64,000 nt of DNA. Source: JBCCGR01 sp039029195 (GTDB lineage Bacteria > Pseudomonadota > Alphaproteobacteria > Rhizobiales > Rhizobiaceae). Positions 27,050 through 35,706 of this stretch are shown here, one piece after another; within the stretch, counting starts at the first letter, position 1, and every line of letters begins with the position of its first letter. The DNA is taken from assembly GCA_039029195.1 (NCBI GenBank), contig JBCCGR010000014.1, forward strand, positions 29,239-93,238. The letters are read 5' to 3'. Both the position numbers and the translations under genes were made by a program. The notes beneath the pieces were generated by a model. That model ran no database searches. It was not told the DNA's origin and worked only from the letters and a program-made list of their open reading frames with translations.

Positions 27050-27440
27050 AAAATTTCGCCTTTGTGGAAAATCGGGGACAAGATCGGGTTGGGGCGGCTC
27101 TTAGCAGAAGCAGGCTTCAAAAGTTAATAATTTATTAACAAGACCGATGGGGTGGAACGTTTTCGGACAGTTGCCCTCCACACATTCCTGAACAACCTAT
27201 CGCTAGTTTGTCCCCAGGTTAGGAAGTAGCGACAGGGTATTTGGCCTCCCTAATAGATTGAAGTAATTAAGTTTTCTCGATCCGGTCTGATTTTTCACTG
27301 AAATTTGGGCAACCGCCCGGCATTTAGTCACAGATGTCTTACCTGTTGATGGTTTGTGAAAATCTGCTGATCCCTATAATCCACCGACTCTAATAATAAT
27401 CAAAACAGGGCTTAAGCCCTCTTAATTGTTGGATGGCCTT
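27050..27440. other. Putative chromosomal replication origin (oriC) between ppsR and hemE
   Basis: A gene-free stretch of about 390 bp, visibly richer in A+T than its flanks, lies between divergent ppsR and hemE. The Caulobacter origin adjoins hemE, and the parAB/mnmG/parS block lies within 10 kb here. It contains GTTAATAATTTATTAAC (27123-27139), a perfect 17-bp palindrome enclosing TTAA-N7-TTAA, the CtrA consensus. It also contains TGTGGAAAA (27063-27071), the complement of the DnaA-box variant TTTTCCACA, and a weaker TAATCCACC (27377-27385). TAATAATAAT runs lie near 27391-27400. A TATAAT hexamer (27375-27380) may serve a hemE promoter. Strong clustering of DnaA boxes was not seen, so the call rests on context plus these motifs. 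Confidence 0.6.
27123..27139. promoter_or_regulatory. Perfect palindrome with CtrA-type TTAA-N7-TTAA site
   Basis: GTTAATAA and TTATTAAC flank a single central T, and TTAA occurs at 27124-27127 and 27135-27138 with exactly seven bases between. This is the full CtrA recognition consensus of alphaproteobacteria. At the Caulobacter origin CtrA represses initiation by binding such sites. Confidence 0.6.
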
Positions 27441-28490
27441 GTGAACAACGACGCAAACAGCGAAAAAACTGGTCGGAAACTGCTTCGGATTTTGAATGGC
27501 GAGACCTTGTCGCCCCCTCCGATTTGGATGATGCGGCAAGCTGGCCGCTATCTTCCGGAGTACCGCGAAACCAGAAAGCAGGCGGGTGGTTTCCTCGATC
27601 TCTGTTACAATCCGGATCTGGCAGTCGAAGTCTCACTTCAGCCCATTCGGCGATTTGGTTTCGATGCGGCTATTCTCTTTTCCGATATTCTGGTTCTTCC
27701 CGATGCGCTAGGTCAGCAAGTGACTTTTGAAGAAGGAAGAGGTCCTGTTCTGACGCCCATCACCAACGATGATATCAATCGGTTTGTAGATAAGGATGTT
27801 CTTTCCCATCTGGCACCAGTGTTAGAGACCGTAAATCGCCTTCGGTCTGATCTGCCGGATGAAACCACCTTGCTGGGGTTTTGTGGTGCGCCTTGGACTG
27901 TTGCGACCTATATGATTGCTGGCCACGGCACACCGGATCAGGATCCGGCAAGAGCATATGCTCTGGCGCATCCAGAGGCTTTTCAGAAGCTGATCGATGT
28001 ATTGGTAGAGGCATCCGCCCAATATCTGATTGCGCAGTTGAGGAGCGGAGCGGATGCTGTTCAGATTTTTGATTCCTGGGCCAACGTGCTTGATCACGAT
28101 CAATTCAATCGCTGGTGTCTGAAACCGGTTCAGCAGATCATTCAGAAAGTGCGAGCAGAAGTTCCTGATGCGCCCATCATCGCCTTCCCAAAGGGATGTG
28201 GTGCTTTCTACGAGAGCTATCGCCGAGAAACACGGGCTTCAATGCTGGGTCTTGATTGGGCGATGCCGTTGAGCTTTGCGCGACGTTTGCAAAAGCAGGG
28301 ACCTGTGCAAGGCAATCTCGATCCCAAGCGGCTGATTGCGGGTGGAGACGCGCTCAAATCTGGAATCGATGACATTCTGGAAGCGCTGGGAGATGGTCCT
28401 TTGGTGTTTAATCTGGGTCATGGAGTGACACCTGACACGCCGATCGATCATGTTCAGACTATGATTGACCATGTGCGACGGAGCGTATGA
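27441..28490 (+). CDS. hemE: Uroporphyrinogen decarboxylase
   Basis: About 349 residues. The enzyme removes four carboxyl groups from uroporphyrinogen III to give coproporphyrinogen III in heme synthesis. PPIWMMRQAGRYLPEYRE is the N-terminal signature with the substrate-binding Arg residues, and ILFSDILVLPDALGQ, FCGAPWTVATYMIAG and QIFDSWANVL follow. The start is unclear because no ATG is available: GTG 27441 follows a weak GGATGG, and TTG 27426 would add five residues. The next gene overlaps the stop by 4 bp. Confidence 0.94.
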   Translation: MNNDANSEKTGRKLLRILNGETLSPPPIWMMRQAGRYLPEYRETRKQAGGFLDLCYNPDLAVEVSLQPIRRFGFDAAILFSDILVLPDALGQQVTFEEGRGPVLTPITNDDINRFVDKDVLSHLAPVLETVNRLRSDLPDETTLLGFCGAPWTVATYMIAGHGTPDQDPARAYALAHPEAFQKLIDVLVEASAQYLIAQLRSGADAVQIFDSWANVLDHDQFNRWCLKPVQQIIQKVRAEVPDAPIIAFPKGCGAFYESYRRETRASMLGLDWAMPLSFARRLQKQGPVQGNLDPKRLIAGGDALKSGIDDILEALGDGPLVFNLGHGVTPDTPIDHVQTMIDHVRRSV

Positions 28491-28915
28491 CGATGATTTT
28501 GTGGATCAAGGCGTTGCACATCATTTCCGTCATCTCCTGGATGGCTGCAATGCTCTATCTGCCCAGGCTTTTCGTCTATCACTGCGATGCGCCGGCGGGA
28601 TCGGATCAGTCCGAGACATTCAAGATCATGGAGCGGCGGCTACTCAAGGCCATTATGACGCCCGCGATGATTGCGACCTGGGTGTTTGGCCTGTGGCTCG
28701 CCTTTCTGACGTCCGCCTGGTCAGAGGGCTGGTTTGCAACGAAGTTCCTGCTGGTTATCGTCTTGAGTGCGTTGCATGGCTTCAATGCAAAATGGGTCAA
28801 GGAATTTGCTGCTGACCAGAACAAGCGACCACAAAAATTCTTTCGCATTGCAAACGAAGTTCCAACGGTGCTGATGATCCTCATCGTTATTCTGGCTGTG
28901 GTCAGGCCCTTTTAG
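28487..28915 (+). CDS. hemJ: Protoporphyrinogen oxidase HemJ (UPF0093 membrane protein)
   Basis: 142 residues with four predicted membrane helices. HemJ oxidises protoporphyrinogen IX in bacteria lacking HemG and HemY. The conserved histidine is in ALHIISVISWMAAMLYLPR (His11), and the later HGFNAKWVKEFA segment holds further charged residues of the family. The ATG overlaps the hemE stop, so two heme-synthesis steps are translationally coupled. CopD-like membrane proteins look similar, but this length and the hemE neighbour fit HemJ. Confidence 0.9.
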   Translation: MTMILWIKALHIISVISWMAAMLYLPRLFVYHCDAPAGSDQSETFKIMERRLLKAIMTPAMIATWVFGLWLAFLTSAWSEGWFATKFLLVIVLSALHGFNAKWVKEFAADQNKRPQKFFRIANEVPTVLMILIVILAVVRPF

Positions 28916-28964
28916 CCGCCAGAATCGTTTAGAAGATTTCTCGAACGAGAGCCCAGCGGACTGA

Positions 28965-28982
28965 CAAGAAAGTTTTTTCTTG
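28965..28982 (+). other. Inverted repeat after hemJ (weak terminator candidate)
   Basis: CAAGAAA and TTTCTTG form a 7-bp stem with a GTTT loop about 50 bp after the hemJ stop. The stem is A/T-rich and the following bases are not a T-run, so intrinsic termination is doubtful. Confidence 0.22.
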
Positions 28983-29083
28983 ATCGTTGAGCCAGCCATG
29001 ACTATTTTCGCCGCAACTCGCCTTTGACGTTCAACCGAAGTGCTGTGCGCTCGCTTGAACCCTTCAAGATTGAAAATCAGAAA

Positions 29084-29120
29084 TTGAATACTCACCCGAT
29101 GCCGGGACTGGTGTATTCAA
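29084..29120 (+). promoter_or_regulatory. Stem-loop in the rho leader
   Basis: TTGAATAC (29084-29091) and GTATTCAA (29113-29120) form a perfect 8-bp stem, continued inward by ACC/GGT across a small bulge and enclosing a CCCG/CGGG inner stem. It ends 52 bp before the rho start. rho is known to autoregulate through its leader in enterobacteria. A role here is inference. Confidence 0.35.
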
Positions 29121-29172
29121 ATTTCGAGATTCCGACCCTTTCCCCATCAGTACGACCAACGGACCCGCGACT

Positions 29173-30438
29173 ATGAGTCAGATGAAGCTTCAAGAGCTCA
29201 AATCCAAATCCCCGACCGACCTCATCAGCTTCGCTGAAGAAAATGACGTTGAAAATGCCAGCACACTGCGCAAGCAGGAGCTGATGTTTTCTATTCTCAA
29301 GAACCTGGCTGATCAGGAAATCGAGATCATTGGGGAAGGCGTTGTGGAGGTATTGCAGGATGGTTTTGGCTTCCTGCGCTCACCCAGTGCCAACTATCTG
29401 CCAGGCCCCGATGATATCTATATCTCGCCGTCGCAAATCAGACGCTTTTCCCTGCGGACAGGAGACACGGTTGAGGGACCAATCCGCAGCCCGAAGGAAG
29501 GTGAGCGGTATTTTGCGCTCCTGAAGGTCAACACAATCAACTTTGATGATCCGGAGAGCATTCGGCACAAAACCCACTTTGACAATCTCACACCGCTTTA
29601 TCCCGATGAACGGTTTCGAATGGAGATTGACGATCCAACGACCAAGGATCTGTCAGCTCGGGTGATTGATCTGGTGGCGCCGTTGGGCAAGGGCCAACGT
29701 GCATTGATTGTGGCCCCGCCAAGAACCGGTAAGACGGTTCTCCTTCAGAATATTGCCCACTCGATCACGGCCAATCACCCTGATTGCTATCTACTGGTTC
29801 TGCTCATAGACGAGCGGCCGGAAGAAGTGACGGATATGCAGCGCTCCGTGAAAGGCGAGGTGATCTCCTCGACATTCGACGAACCACCCACGCGCCACGT
29901 TCAGGTCGCTGAGATGGTAATTGAGAAAGCCAAGCGCCTAGTCGAACATGGTCGTGATGTGGTTATTCTTCTCGATTCCATTACCAGGCTGGGACGAGCC
30001 TACAATACGGTTGTCCCATCGTCCGGCAAGGTTTTGACCGGTGGTGTCGATGCCAATGCGCTGCAGAGGCCAAAACGCTTCTTTGGTGCGGCGCGAAACA
30101 TCGAAGAGGGTGGATCGCTCTCCATCATTGCGACCGCACTGATCGATACCGGAAGCCGTATGGACGAAGTGGTGTTTGAAGAGTTCAAGGGTACCGGCAA
30201 CTCGGAAATCGTTCTTGATCGGAAGGTTGCCGACAAGCGGGTTTATCCAGCGATGGATATTCTCAAGTCCGGAACGCGAAAAGAAGACCTGTTGGTGCCC
30301 AAAACCGAGCTTCAGAAAATCTTCGTGCTTCGCCGCATTCTGTCCTCAATGGGCAATGTGGATGCCATTGAATTTCTCATCGACAAGCTGAAACAGACGA
30401 AGACAAACGACGAGTTTTTCGACACAATGAACACTTAA
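29173..30438 (+). CDS. rho: Transcription termination factor Rho
   Basis: 421 residues, the standard size. Rho is a hexameric RNA helicase that ends transcription. The N-terminal helical domain (MKLQELKSKSPTDLISFAEE), the cold-shock-like RNA-binding domain (GVVEVLQDGFGFLRSP) and the ATPase core with Walker A APPRTGKTVLLQNIA are present, followed by LLIDERPEEVTDM (Walker B) and the Q-loop region SSGKVLTGGVDANAL. No insert is present. The gene has its own 257-bp upstream gap after hemJ. Confidence 0.97.
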   Translation: MSQMKLQELKSKSPTDLISFAEENDVENASTLRKQELMFSILKNLADQEIEIIGEGVVEVLQDGFGFLRSPSANYLPGPDDIYISPSQIRRFSLRTGDTVEGPIRSPKEGERYFALLKVNTINFDDPESIRHKTHFDNLTPLYPDERFRMEIDDPTTKDLSARVIDLVAPLGKGQRALIVAPPRTGKTVLLQNIAHSITANHPDCYLLVLLIDERPEEVTDMQRSVKGEVISSTFDEPPTRHVQVAEMVIEKAKRLVEHGRDVVILLDSITRLGRAYNTVVPSSGKVLTGGVDANALQRPKRFFGAARNIEEGGSLSIIATALIDTGSRMDEVVFEEFKGTGNSEIVLDRKVADKRVYPAMDILKSGTRKEDLLVPKTELQKIFVLRRILSSMGNVDAIEFLIDKLKQTKTNDEFFDTMNT

Positions 30439-30803
30439 GACTGGGTGAAGCTTCAGCGCCCACCGTTGGATGGCTTGTTCCCATCCCGTCGATTCTGTCC
30501 CGTAACAAATTCGATGTTTTAGGCGTCCAGGACATGGAGTAACGGGAAGAGTGGTTGTATCTGTATTCAGTTACTTGCCAAAACGAGCGTCGGTGCCAGG
30601 TCGCCGTAAGCCATCTGTGAACTGCAAATAAGGCTGAATGGCATCCTGTGGCGGTCGACTGATGCGCTCTGGAGCTGTCTATAACCACGACCCATCCTTC
30701 TCAATAGATTCGGGTCCGGTATAATGTAGAGAGTTGAGCGTGCGCCTGCACAATTAAGCAGGATGGCACCCAACCAGCTTCGGCAAAATTACAGGTTCAA
30801 TTG
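30439..30803. other. Intergenic region between rho and mnmE
   Basis: 365 bp without a gene I can support on either strand; the short open frames present have no ribosome site and resemble nothing I know. A 10-bp palindrome TGAAGCTTCA lies just after the rho stop but has no T-run. The only clear signal is a TATAAT near 30720. No structured RNA is recognised. Confidence 0.5.
30697..30725 (+). promoter_or_regulatory. Possible promoter for mnmE
   Basis: A perfect TATAAT at 30720-30725 lies 78 bp before the mnmE ATG. The hexamer 17 bp upstream, CTTCTC, is a poor -35. The position in an otherwise empty gap supports promoter function. Confidence 0.38.
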
Positions 30804-32120
30804 ATGCCAACCCGGAATGAGACAATATTTGCGCTTTCGAGTGGCGATTTGCCAAGCGGAGTTGCGATTGTTCGGATTTCTGGCGATCAGGTCGATTCGG
30901 CAATGAAACGAATCTCCGGAGTAGTTCCGTCTGCTCGGAGCATGACCTACTCAGAGTTCAAAGACCCCATTTCGGGCGATCCATTGGATCGCGGCCTTTG
31001 CGTTCGATTTCCAGGCCCAAACAGCTTCACCGGAGAGGACGTTGGGGAGTTCCATCTTCATGGAGGAATTGCGGTCGTTGAGGGATTTATCCGTTCACTA
31101 TCCGCGATGAATGGATTTCGCTTGGCTGAAGCGGGGGAGTTTACAAGGCGGGCTTTCGAGAACGGAAAACTCGATCTGACTGAAGTTGAGGGTATTGGGG
31201 ATCTCATTGACGCGGAGACAGAAGAGCAGAAGAAACTCGCCTTGCGTCAGGCAGGTGGCTCGTTGCGAAAACTGTATGAGCAATGGCGTGAGCGCATCGT
31301 GCGTTGTCGGGCGCTCATCGAGGCTGAGCTCGATTTTTCTGATGAGGATGATGTCCCTGGCAGCGTCAGCGATCAGGTGTGGGTCGACGTCCAGCAACTT
31401 TGCTCAGAGATTAGCAATCATTTGGCGGATGATCGGGTTGGAGAAATCATCCGCGATGGTTTTCAGGTTTCTCTTGCGGGAAAACCCAATGCGGGGAAAT
31501 CGAGCCTGCTCAACGTTTTGGCGAGGCGCGATATAGCGATTGTTACAGAACAGGCTGGAACCACTCGTGACGTGCTGGAGGTTCCTCTCGACATCGATGG
31601 AATGAAAGTTGTTCTAAAAGACACCGCAGGGCTGCGTGAGACGACAGATTTGGTGGAGTCAGAAGGGATACGCCGAGCGAAGCTGGCGATGAATAGTTCC
31701 GATCTGGTTTTATGGTTAACAGAGGATGAACCGACTGATAAAGAGCTGGGCCAGGTAGATGTTCCGATCGTTATTGTTCAAACCAAGACGGATTTGACTG
31801 GTGAACAGCATGATTGGGCTGCCATATCTATTTCAGCAAAAACAGGGGTAGGTGTCGAGCAATTGATCGATTCGATTCGTAACCGAATTGAAATCAATTC
31901 TGTGTCGGAGAGTGGTGTCATTTCGAGGAAAAGACATCGAGACAATCTGAGACTTTGCTTTGAACAGCTTAACAGGTCTGTCGAAATGGAGACCTACCCT
32001 ATCGAATTGAGAAGCGAAGAACTGCGAAAAGCGGGTGATCACATTGGTCGTATCACCGGCAAGGTTGACGTGGAGGATTTGCTTGATGTGGTTTTCTCAT
32101 CATTCTGCATCGGAAAATGA
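30804..32120 (+). CDS. mnmE: tRNA uridine-5-carboxymethylaminomethyl modification GTPase MnmE (TrmE)
   Basis: 438 residues. With MnmG it installs the cmnm5 group at U34 of several tRNAs. It has an N-terminal folate-binding TrmE_N domain (TIFALSSGDLPSGVAIVRISG), a helical domain, and an inserted G domain with G1 LAGKPNAGKSSLLN, G3 DTAGLRE and G4 QTKTD. The C-terminal FCIGK motif carries the conserved cysteine. The ATG at 30804 is preceded by an in-frame TTG. mnmG follows after a 157-bp gap that holds two parS sites. Confidence 0.95.
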   Translation: MPTRNETIFALSSGDLPSGVAIVRISGDQVDSAMKRISGVVPSARSMTYSEFKDPISGDPLDRGLCVRFPGPNSFTGEDVGEFHLHGGIAVVEGFIRSLSAMNGFRLAEAGEFTRRAFENGKLDLTEVEGIGDLIDAETEEQKKLALRQAGGSLRKLYEQWRERIVRCRALIEAELDFSDEDDVPGSVSDQVWVDVQQLCSEISNHLADDRVGEIIRDGFQVSLAGKPNAGKSSLLNVLARRDIAIVTEQAGTTRDVLEVPLDIDGMKVVLKDTAGLRETTDLVESEGIRRAKLAMNSSDLVLWLTEDEPTDKELGQVDVPIVIVQTKTDLTGEQHDWAAISISAKTGVGVEQLIDSIRNRIEINSVSESGVISRKRHRDNLRLCFEQLNRSVEMETYPIELRSEELRKAGDHIGRITGKVDVEDLLDVVFSSFCIGK

Positions 32121-32133
32121 TTCACGTGAAACA
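32118..32133. promoter_or_regulatory. parS: parS-like site 1 (one mismatch)
   Basis: TGATTCACGTGAAACA matches the 16-bp chromosomal parS consensus TGTTTCACGTGAAACA with a single change at position 3. It overlaps the mnmE stop codon and lies 49 bp from site 2, start to start. ParB from the parB gene 3.6 kb downstream should bind here. Confidence 0.8.
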
Positions 32134-32166
32134 CTGCGCTACACGCAAATACCATTTTTGAAGAGC

Positions 32167-32182
32167 TGTTTCACGTGAAACA
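32167..32182. promoter_or_regulatory. parS: parS site 2 (perfect)
   Basis: TGTTTCACGTGAAACA is a perfect 16-bp palindrome identical to the bacterial chromosomal parS consensus. It lies in the mnmE-mnmG gap, about 100 bp before the mnmG start. ParB nucleates here for origin segregation. Confidence 0.93.
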
Positions 32183-32277
32183 CCGTTGGAGCTCAAAATT
32201 GGCAATCTAATCGCTTTGACGACTGCGGACTGAACCATTAGATAAGCGCGGCGAAGCGTAAACGAAACTCAAGTACC

Positions 32278-34149
32278 ATGGACCACTTTGATGTCATCGT
32301 GATTGGCGGCGGACATGCTGGATGCGAAGCGGTATCCATAGCAAGTCGACTTAGTGTGCGTGTCGCGTTGGTTACGCATCGCTTCGACACCATTGGAGCG
32401 ATGTCTTGCAATCCAGCAATTGGTGGACTGGGCAAGGGGCATCTGGTTCGAGAAATCGATGCTTTCGACGGTTTGATGGGTCGGGTCGCGGACCAGTCTG
32501 GCATCCAGTTTCGACTGCTCAATCGAAAGAAGGGCCCTGCTGTCCGTGGGCCACGAACACAGGCTGACCGGAAACTATATCGAAATGCAATGCAGTCGGA
32601 GATCAAGGCCCTGGAGAACGTCCAGGTCATTGAAGCTGGCTGCGAAGATATCCTGATAGGTCCATCCGGATCTGTTGTTGGTGTTCTGCTTGATGACGGC
32701 ACGAAAGTGCCAGGTGGAAATGTCGTTTTAACCACAGGCACCTTTCTCGATGGTCTCATTCACATTGGTGAAAAGAAGATCAAAGCCGGTCGTGTGGGTG
32801 AAGCCCCATCAATTGGGTTGTCAAGAACGCTATCCCGCTTTGAGCTTCCATTGGGTCGGTTAAAGACGGGAACTCCGCCCCGGCTGGATGGAAGGACCAT
32901 CGAATGGGACCGCCTCGGCGTACAGAAACCAGACGATGTTCCTGTGCCATTCTCAACGATGACGGATGAGATCTCTGTCCCTCAGATCGAATGTGGTATC
33001 ACGCGTACGAACGCCCGCACACATGATGTGATTCGGGAAAATCTAAATCGATCCGCAATGTACTCCGGCCAAATTGACGGGGTCGGGCCGCGTTACTGCC
33101 CATCTGTAGAGGATAAAATCGTCAAGTTTGGAGATCGGGACGGGCACCAGATTTTTCTTGAACCGGAAGGGCTCGATGATGACACCGTCTATCCAAATGG
33201 GATTTCAACGTCATTGCCCGAGGAAGTCCAGCACGATCTGGTTGCTTCCATAGTTGGTTTGGAGAATGCCGAAGTCATTCAGCCTGGCTACGCAATTGAG
33301 TATGACTATGTGGATCCCAGGAGCCTGACTCCATCACTAGAAATCAACAAGCTCAAGGGCTTGTTTTTGGCAGGTCAGATCAACGGAACCACTGGATATG
33401 AAGAGGCGGGAGCACAGGGCCTCGTTGCTGGGCTAAATGCTGCGCTCACAGCATCTGGCCGCTCACCTTATCATTTCAGCCGAACGTCTTCCTACATCGG
33501 TGTAATGATAGACGATTTGACCACTCGCGGTGTTTCTGAACCCTATAGGATGTTTACATCGCGGGCTGAATATCGTCTTTCGATCCGAGCTGACAATGCA
33601 GACCAGCGATTAACTCCAGATGCAATTGCACTTGGGTGCGTTTCTTCATCGCGCCAGGAGCGTTTTGCTGAAAAACTATCGAGCCTGGAATCGGGGAAAC
33701 AGGCGTACACTTCGCGATCTGTGACACCTAAGGAAGCGTCAGGTTTCGGACTGTCGGTTGCGCAGGATGGCATTCGCCGCAATGGATATGAGCTGTTGGC
33801 CTACCCCAATATCTCAACTGACGATCTGATTGCCATCTGGCCAGTATTGTCCGAACTGAATCATGATGTGGTTGAGCAGATTGAGATCGAAGCGACTTAC
33901 AGCGTCTATCTGGATCGCCAGGCAAATGATGCCGCCTCAATTCGAAAAGATGAAGACCGAAAAATTCCCGATGATTTTTCTTATGATCCAATTGCCGGAT
34001 TATCCAATGAGTTGAAGCAAAAACTCAACCAGGTTCGCCCGGCCAATATTGGGCAAGCATCCCGGATGGATGGAATGACGCCCTCAGCAATTATCTTGCT
34101 TTTGGCTCATCTGAAGCGACGATCAGAAGACGGTGTTGCTGTTGCCTGA
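32278..34149 (+). CDS. mnmG: tRNA uridine-5-carboxymethylaminomethyl modification enzyme MnmG (GidA)
   Basis: 623 residues, the long alphaproteobacterial MnmG form. The FAD-binding VIVIGGGHAGCEA (7-19), the second signature LKTGTPPRLDG, and the GQINGTTGYEEAGAQGLVAGLNAA region near the C-terminal third are present. It works with MnmE and NADH on U34 of tRNA. rsmG begins inside its 3' end (17-bp overlap). Confidence 0.96.
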   Translation: MDHFDVIVIGGGHAGCEAVSIASRLSVRVALVTHRFDTIGAMSCNPAIGGLGKGHLVREIDAFDGLMGRVADQSGIQFRLLNRKKGPAVRGPRTQADRKLYRNAMQSEIKALENVQVIEAGCEDILIGPSGSVVGVLLDDGTKVPGGNVVLTTGTFLDGLIHIGEKKIKAGRVGEAPSIGLSRTLSRFELPLGRLKTGTPPRLDGRTIEWDRLGVQKPDDVPVPFSTMTDEISVPQIECGITRTNARTHDVIRENLNRSAMYSGQIDGVGPRYCPSVEDKIVKFGDRDGHQIFLEPEGLDDDTVYPNGISTSLPEEVQHDLVASIVGLENAEVIQPGYAIEYDYVDPRSLTPSLEINKLKGLFLAGQINGTTGYEEAGAQGLVAGLNAALTASGRSPYHFSRTSSYIGVMIDDLTTRGVSEPYRMFTSRAEYRLSIRADNADQRLTPDAIALGCVSSSRQERFAEKLSSLESGKQAYTSRSVTPKEASGFGLSVAQDGIRRNGYELLAYPNISTDDLIAIWPVLSELNHDVVEQIEIEATYSVYLDRQANDAASIRKDEDRKIPDDFSYDPIAGLSNELKQKLNQVRPANIGQASRMDGMTPSAIILLLAHLKRRSEDGVAVA

Positions 34150-34789
34150 TACGGCCGACTTGCGCTCCCTGTTTGAAGTCTATCTGCCTTCGCTTAATGT
34201 TTCACGTGAAACACTCGGGCGACTGACAGTGTTGGAAGAGCTGCTGAGAAAATGGCAATCGCGGATTAATCTCGTGGCCAAGTCCACTCTGCCAGAACTC
34301 AGAACACGACACATTATCGATTCGGCCCAGTGCGTCGCACTCGCTCCGTCCACTAAGCGGTGGGTTGACCTTGGATCGGGCGGGGGATTTCCAGGGTTGG
34401 TCATCGCCTGTTTCATCGCAGACTATCCGGATGCACAAATCACGATGATTGAGAGCAACGGAAAAAAGGTTGCTTTCTTGCGGCAGGTGGCTCGCGAAGC
34501 AAAACTACCTGCGACAGTCATTCAGGGTCGCATCGAGATTGAAGCGCCAAAGCTAACGGCACCAGAGATTGTTACCGCACGAGCCCTTGCACCCCTGGAT
34601 GTTCTATTTGATATGACCAGCCACTGGAGCGCGGGGAAGACCGTAGGTCTTTTTCAGAAAGGAGAGCAGTATCAGGCCGAGATCGACAAGGCGAAAATTC
34701 ACTGGAACTTTGACTTCGATGTGTTCACCAGCGCAGTTGGTGAAAAGTCCCGGATACTCAAAACGTCAAATCTGTCGAAATCTCAATGA
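34133..34789 (+). CDS. rsmG: 16S rRNA (guanine-527-N7)-methyltransferase RsmG (GidB)
   Basis: 218 residues. It methylates G527 of 16S rRNA. The SAM-binding motif is VDLGSGGGFPGLVIA, followed by MIESNGKKVAFLRQV. No ATG start is available; TTG 34133, overlapping mnmG, is the longest reading and a TTG at 34142 is possible. The N-terminal NVSRETLGRL is encoded by DNA that contains a perfect parS site, so that peptide is constrained by the site. Confidence 0.93.
   Translation: MLLLPDTADLRSLFEVYLPSLNVSRETLGRLTVLEELLRKWQSRINLVAKSTLPELRTRHIIDSAQCVALAPSTKRWVDLGSGGGFPGLVIACFIADYPDAQITMIESNGKKVAFLRQVAREAKLPATVIQGRIEIEAPKLTAPEIVTARALAPLDVLFDMTSHWSAGKTVGLFQKGEQYQAEIDKAKIHWNFDFDVFTSAVGEKSRILKTSNLSKSQ
34198..34213. 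promoter_or_regulatory. parS: parS site 3 (perfect, inside rsmG)
   Basis: TGTTTCACGTGAAACA, identical to site 2, lies within the rsmG coding sequence and encodes part of the NVSRET peptide. It is 2.0 kb from site 2 and 1.5 kb before parB. Confidence 0.92.
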
Positions 34790-34871
34790 AACTGTATTGA
34801 CCACAAGACGAGTTGGTTCGCGCTGTGGTATCAGTTTTTTAGCCAGACGCTCAATCTGATCAAGCAAATTC

Positions 34872-35675
34872 ATGTCACCAGACAGACCTCCTCGTGTCAT
34901 CACTATCGCCAATCAAAAAGGCGGTGTGGGAAAGACAACGACCGCTATAAATCTCAGCACGGCGCTCGCCGCCGTGGGCGAAGAAGTGTTGCTTGTCGAC
35001 CTGGACCCGCAAGGCAACGCCAGCACAGGCCTGGGTATTGAGGCATCCGACAGGAATGTTTCATCCTACGATCTTTTGTCAGGTGAAGCAGATCTGAGTG
35101 AAGCGGCGATGGCAACGGCGGTGCCGCGATTGAGTGTGGTCCCATCCACAATGGATCTTCTGGGCCTCGAAATGGAGATTTCCAGGGAACAAGATCGTGC
35201 CTTTCGCCTGAAAAAAGCAATCGCGCAGCATTTGGGACGATCACCGAAGTTCAGCTACATCCTGATTGACTGTCCGCCGTCGTTGAACCTGCTCACATTG
35301 AATGCTCTTTCCGCTGCTCAATCGGTACTGGTGCCTTTGCAATGTGAGTTTTTTGCGCTTGAGGGATTGAGTCAGTTGCTCACGACCATTGAACAGGTTC
35401 GCTCGTCCTTGAACAACGAACTTACAATCCAAGGCATTGTTCTGACCATGTTTGATCAGAGAAACAATCTTTCGGGCCAGGTTGTTCAGGATGTTCGCCA
35501 ACATATGGGATCGACCGTTTACGAGACGATGATTCCCCGCAATGTCAGGGTGTCCGAAGCGCCGTCCTATGGCAAGCCGGTGCTGCTTTACGATATCAAC
35601 TGTGCCGGCAGTCAGGCCTATCTTCGATTGGCATCAGAAGTGATTCAAAGGGAAAAATCCCTGCAAGCCGCCTAA
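34872..35675 (+). CDS. parA: Chromosome partitioning ATPase ParA (Soj)
   Basis: 267 residues, the short chromosomal ParA form without an N-terminal HTH. The deviant Walker A motif is NQKGGVGKTTTAINLS (about 13-28), followed by LLVDLDPQGNASTGLG (Walker A') and the YILIDCPPSLNLLTLNAL Walker B region. It binds DNA non-specifically in the ATP state and moves ParB-parS complexes. parB follows after 31 bp. Confidence 0.96.
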   Translation: MSPDRPPRVITIANQKGGVGKTTTAINLSTALAAVGEEVLLVDLDPQGNASTGLGIEASDRNVSSYDLLSGEADLSEAAMATAVPRLSVVPSTMDLLGLEMEISREQDRAFRLKKAIAQHLGRSPKFSYILIDCPPSLNLLTLNALSAAQSVLVPLQCEFFALEGLSQLLTTIEQVRSSLNNELTIQGIVLTMFDQRNNLSGQVVQDVRQHMGSTVYETMIPRNVRVSEAPSYGKPVLLYDINCAGSQAYLRLASEVIQREKSLQAA

Positions 35676-35706
35676 CCGATTCGGATACGAACTGAATGGA
35701 ATTGAA

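Noticed and set aside
27412..27425. TTAAGCCCTCTTAA before hemE as a second CtrA site
   Set aside because: The spacing between the TTAA halves is six bases, not seven, so it does not fit the full consensus.
30426..30470. Palindrome TGAAGCTTCA after rho as an intrinsic terminator
   Set aside because: No T-run follows and the stem is short.
30377..30688. Minus-strand frame in the rho-mnmE gap
   Set aside because: It overlaps the rho 3' end, has no ribosome site and matches no family I recognise; the gap is better left as non-coding.
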